Part shown: piece by piece, positions 63,958 to 64,000 of the stretch
Layout: each line of letters begins with the position of its first letter
Numbering within the stretch: position 1 is the first letter of the stretch
DNA from: Ignavibacteriota bacterium
GTDB lineage: Bacteria; Bacteroidota; Ignavibacteria; Ignavibacteriales; Ignavibacteriaceae
NCBI GenBank assembly: GCA_013285405.1
Contig: CP053446.1
Span: forward strand, 3,457,001-3,521,000
DNA: 64,000 bases
Reading direction: 5' to 3'
Position numbers and translations under genes: made by a program
The notes under the pieces: generated by a model
Database searches by the model: none
Told to the model about the DNA's origin: nothing
The model's input: the letters and a program-made list of their open reading frames with translations, nothing else

Positions 63958-64000
63958 ATGGCTATACAAGATAAAATACAGGAACTTATGTCACTTCGCG
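63958..64000 (+). CDS. Start of an acyl-CoA carboxylase beta subunit gene (partial)
   Basis: Only the first 14 codons are in the window (MAIQDKIQELMSLR). This N-terminus is like that of propionyl/methylmalonyl-CoA carboxylase beta subunits, which commonly follow mutase and epimerase genes. The call rests on that context. Confidence 0.6.
   Translation, partial: MAIQDKIQELMSLR

Noticed and set aside
1..64000. CRISPR array
   Set aside because: No regularly spaced direct repeats of 24-40 nt were seen anywhere.

Overview
The window looks like a chromosomal segment of a member of the Ignavibacteria (Bacteroidota/Chlorobi group). The evidence is low GC, many TTG starts, occasional good Shine-Dalgarno sequences, and secreted proteins ending in a type IX secretion (T9SS) type A sorting domain with the core NPFNPxT followed by SGIYFY and KKMILxK. 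The lineage is inferred from these traits, not from a database search. Most genes lie on the minus strand.

Region by region: (1) 1-7.8 kb holds a tail-specific protease, an unknown protein, a lysine-degradation pair (ALDH7-type aminoadipate-semialdehyde dehydrogenase and L-lysine 6-transaminase) around an Rrf2 regulator with a palindromic operator candidate, and rsmI. (2) 7.8-14.6 kb is a tightly overlapping seven-gene MoxR/DUF58/DUF4350/DUF4129/SpoIIM/RDD membrane operon. (3) 14.6-17.6 kb carries apt, an enoyl-CoA hydratase, a PAP2-like membrane protein and dusB. (4) 17.7-24.1 kb is the accessory part: T9SS cargo genes, a metalloprotease lacking its catalytic domain, and an IS3-family element inside a cargo gene. 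(5) 24.4-28 kb has an MFS exporter, a TIM-barrel glycosidase-like lipoprotein, a CapA-like protein and a histone-H1-like protein. (6) 28.3-33.8 kb has a membrane Fe-S oxidoreductase of the type proposed to link ETF to the quinone pool, BioY, a hydrolase, an acyl-CoA dehydrogenase and a HisA-like barrel protein. (7) 33.9-44.8 kb has cNMP-binding and stress proteins, a polyprenyl synthase, tatC, glyA, an outer-membrane protein with a lipoprotein, gmhB-like, glgA and hutI. (8) 45-46.5 kb is a small patch of T9SS cargo and cargo remnants. (9) 46.5-61.3 kb is a housekeeping block: mltG, tsaD, PRODH, coaE, rny, 6S RNA, zapA, pheT, pheS, rplT, rpmI, infC, thrS and two tRNAs. (10) 61.8-64 kb starts a methylmalonyl-CoA/propionate operon.

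No single striking new defence or biosynthetic system is visible. The most unusual signals are small-scale: a copied 5' end of dusB forming the start of a secreted protease, in-frame repeat cores inside T9SS sorting domains, a broken copy of the tRNA-Val 3' half carrying a double mini-hairpin, MITE-like repeats, a probable AUC start for infC, and a divergent HisA paralogue in a fatty-acid gene pair.
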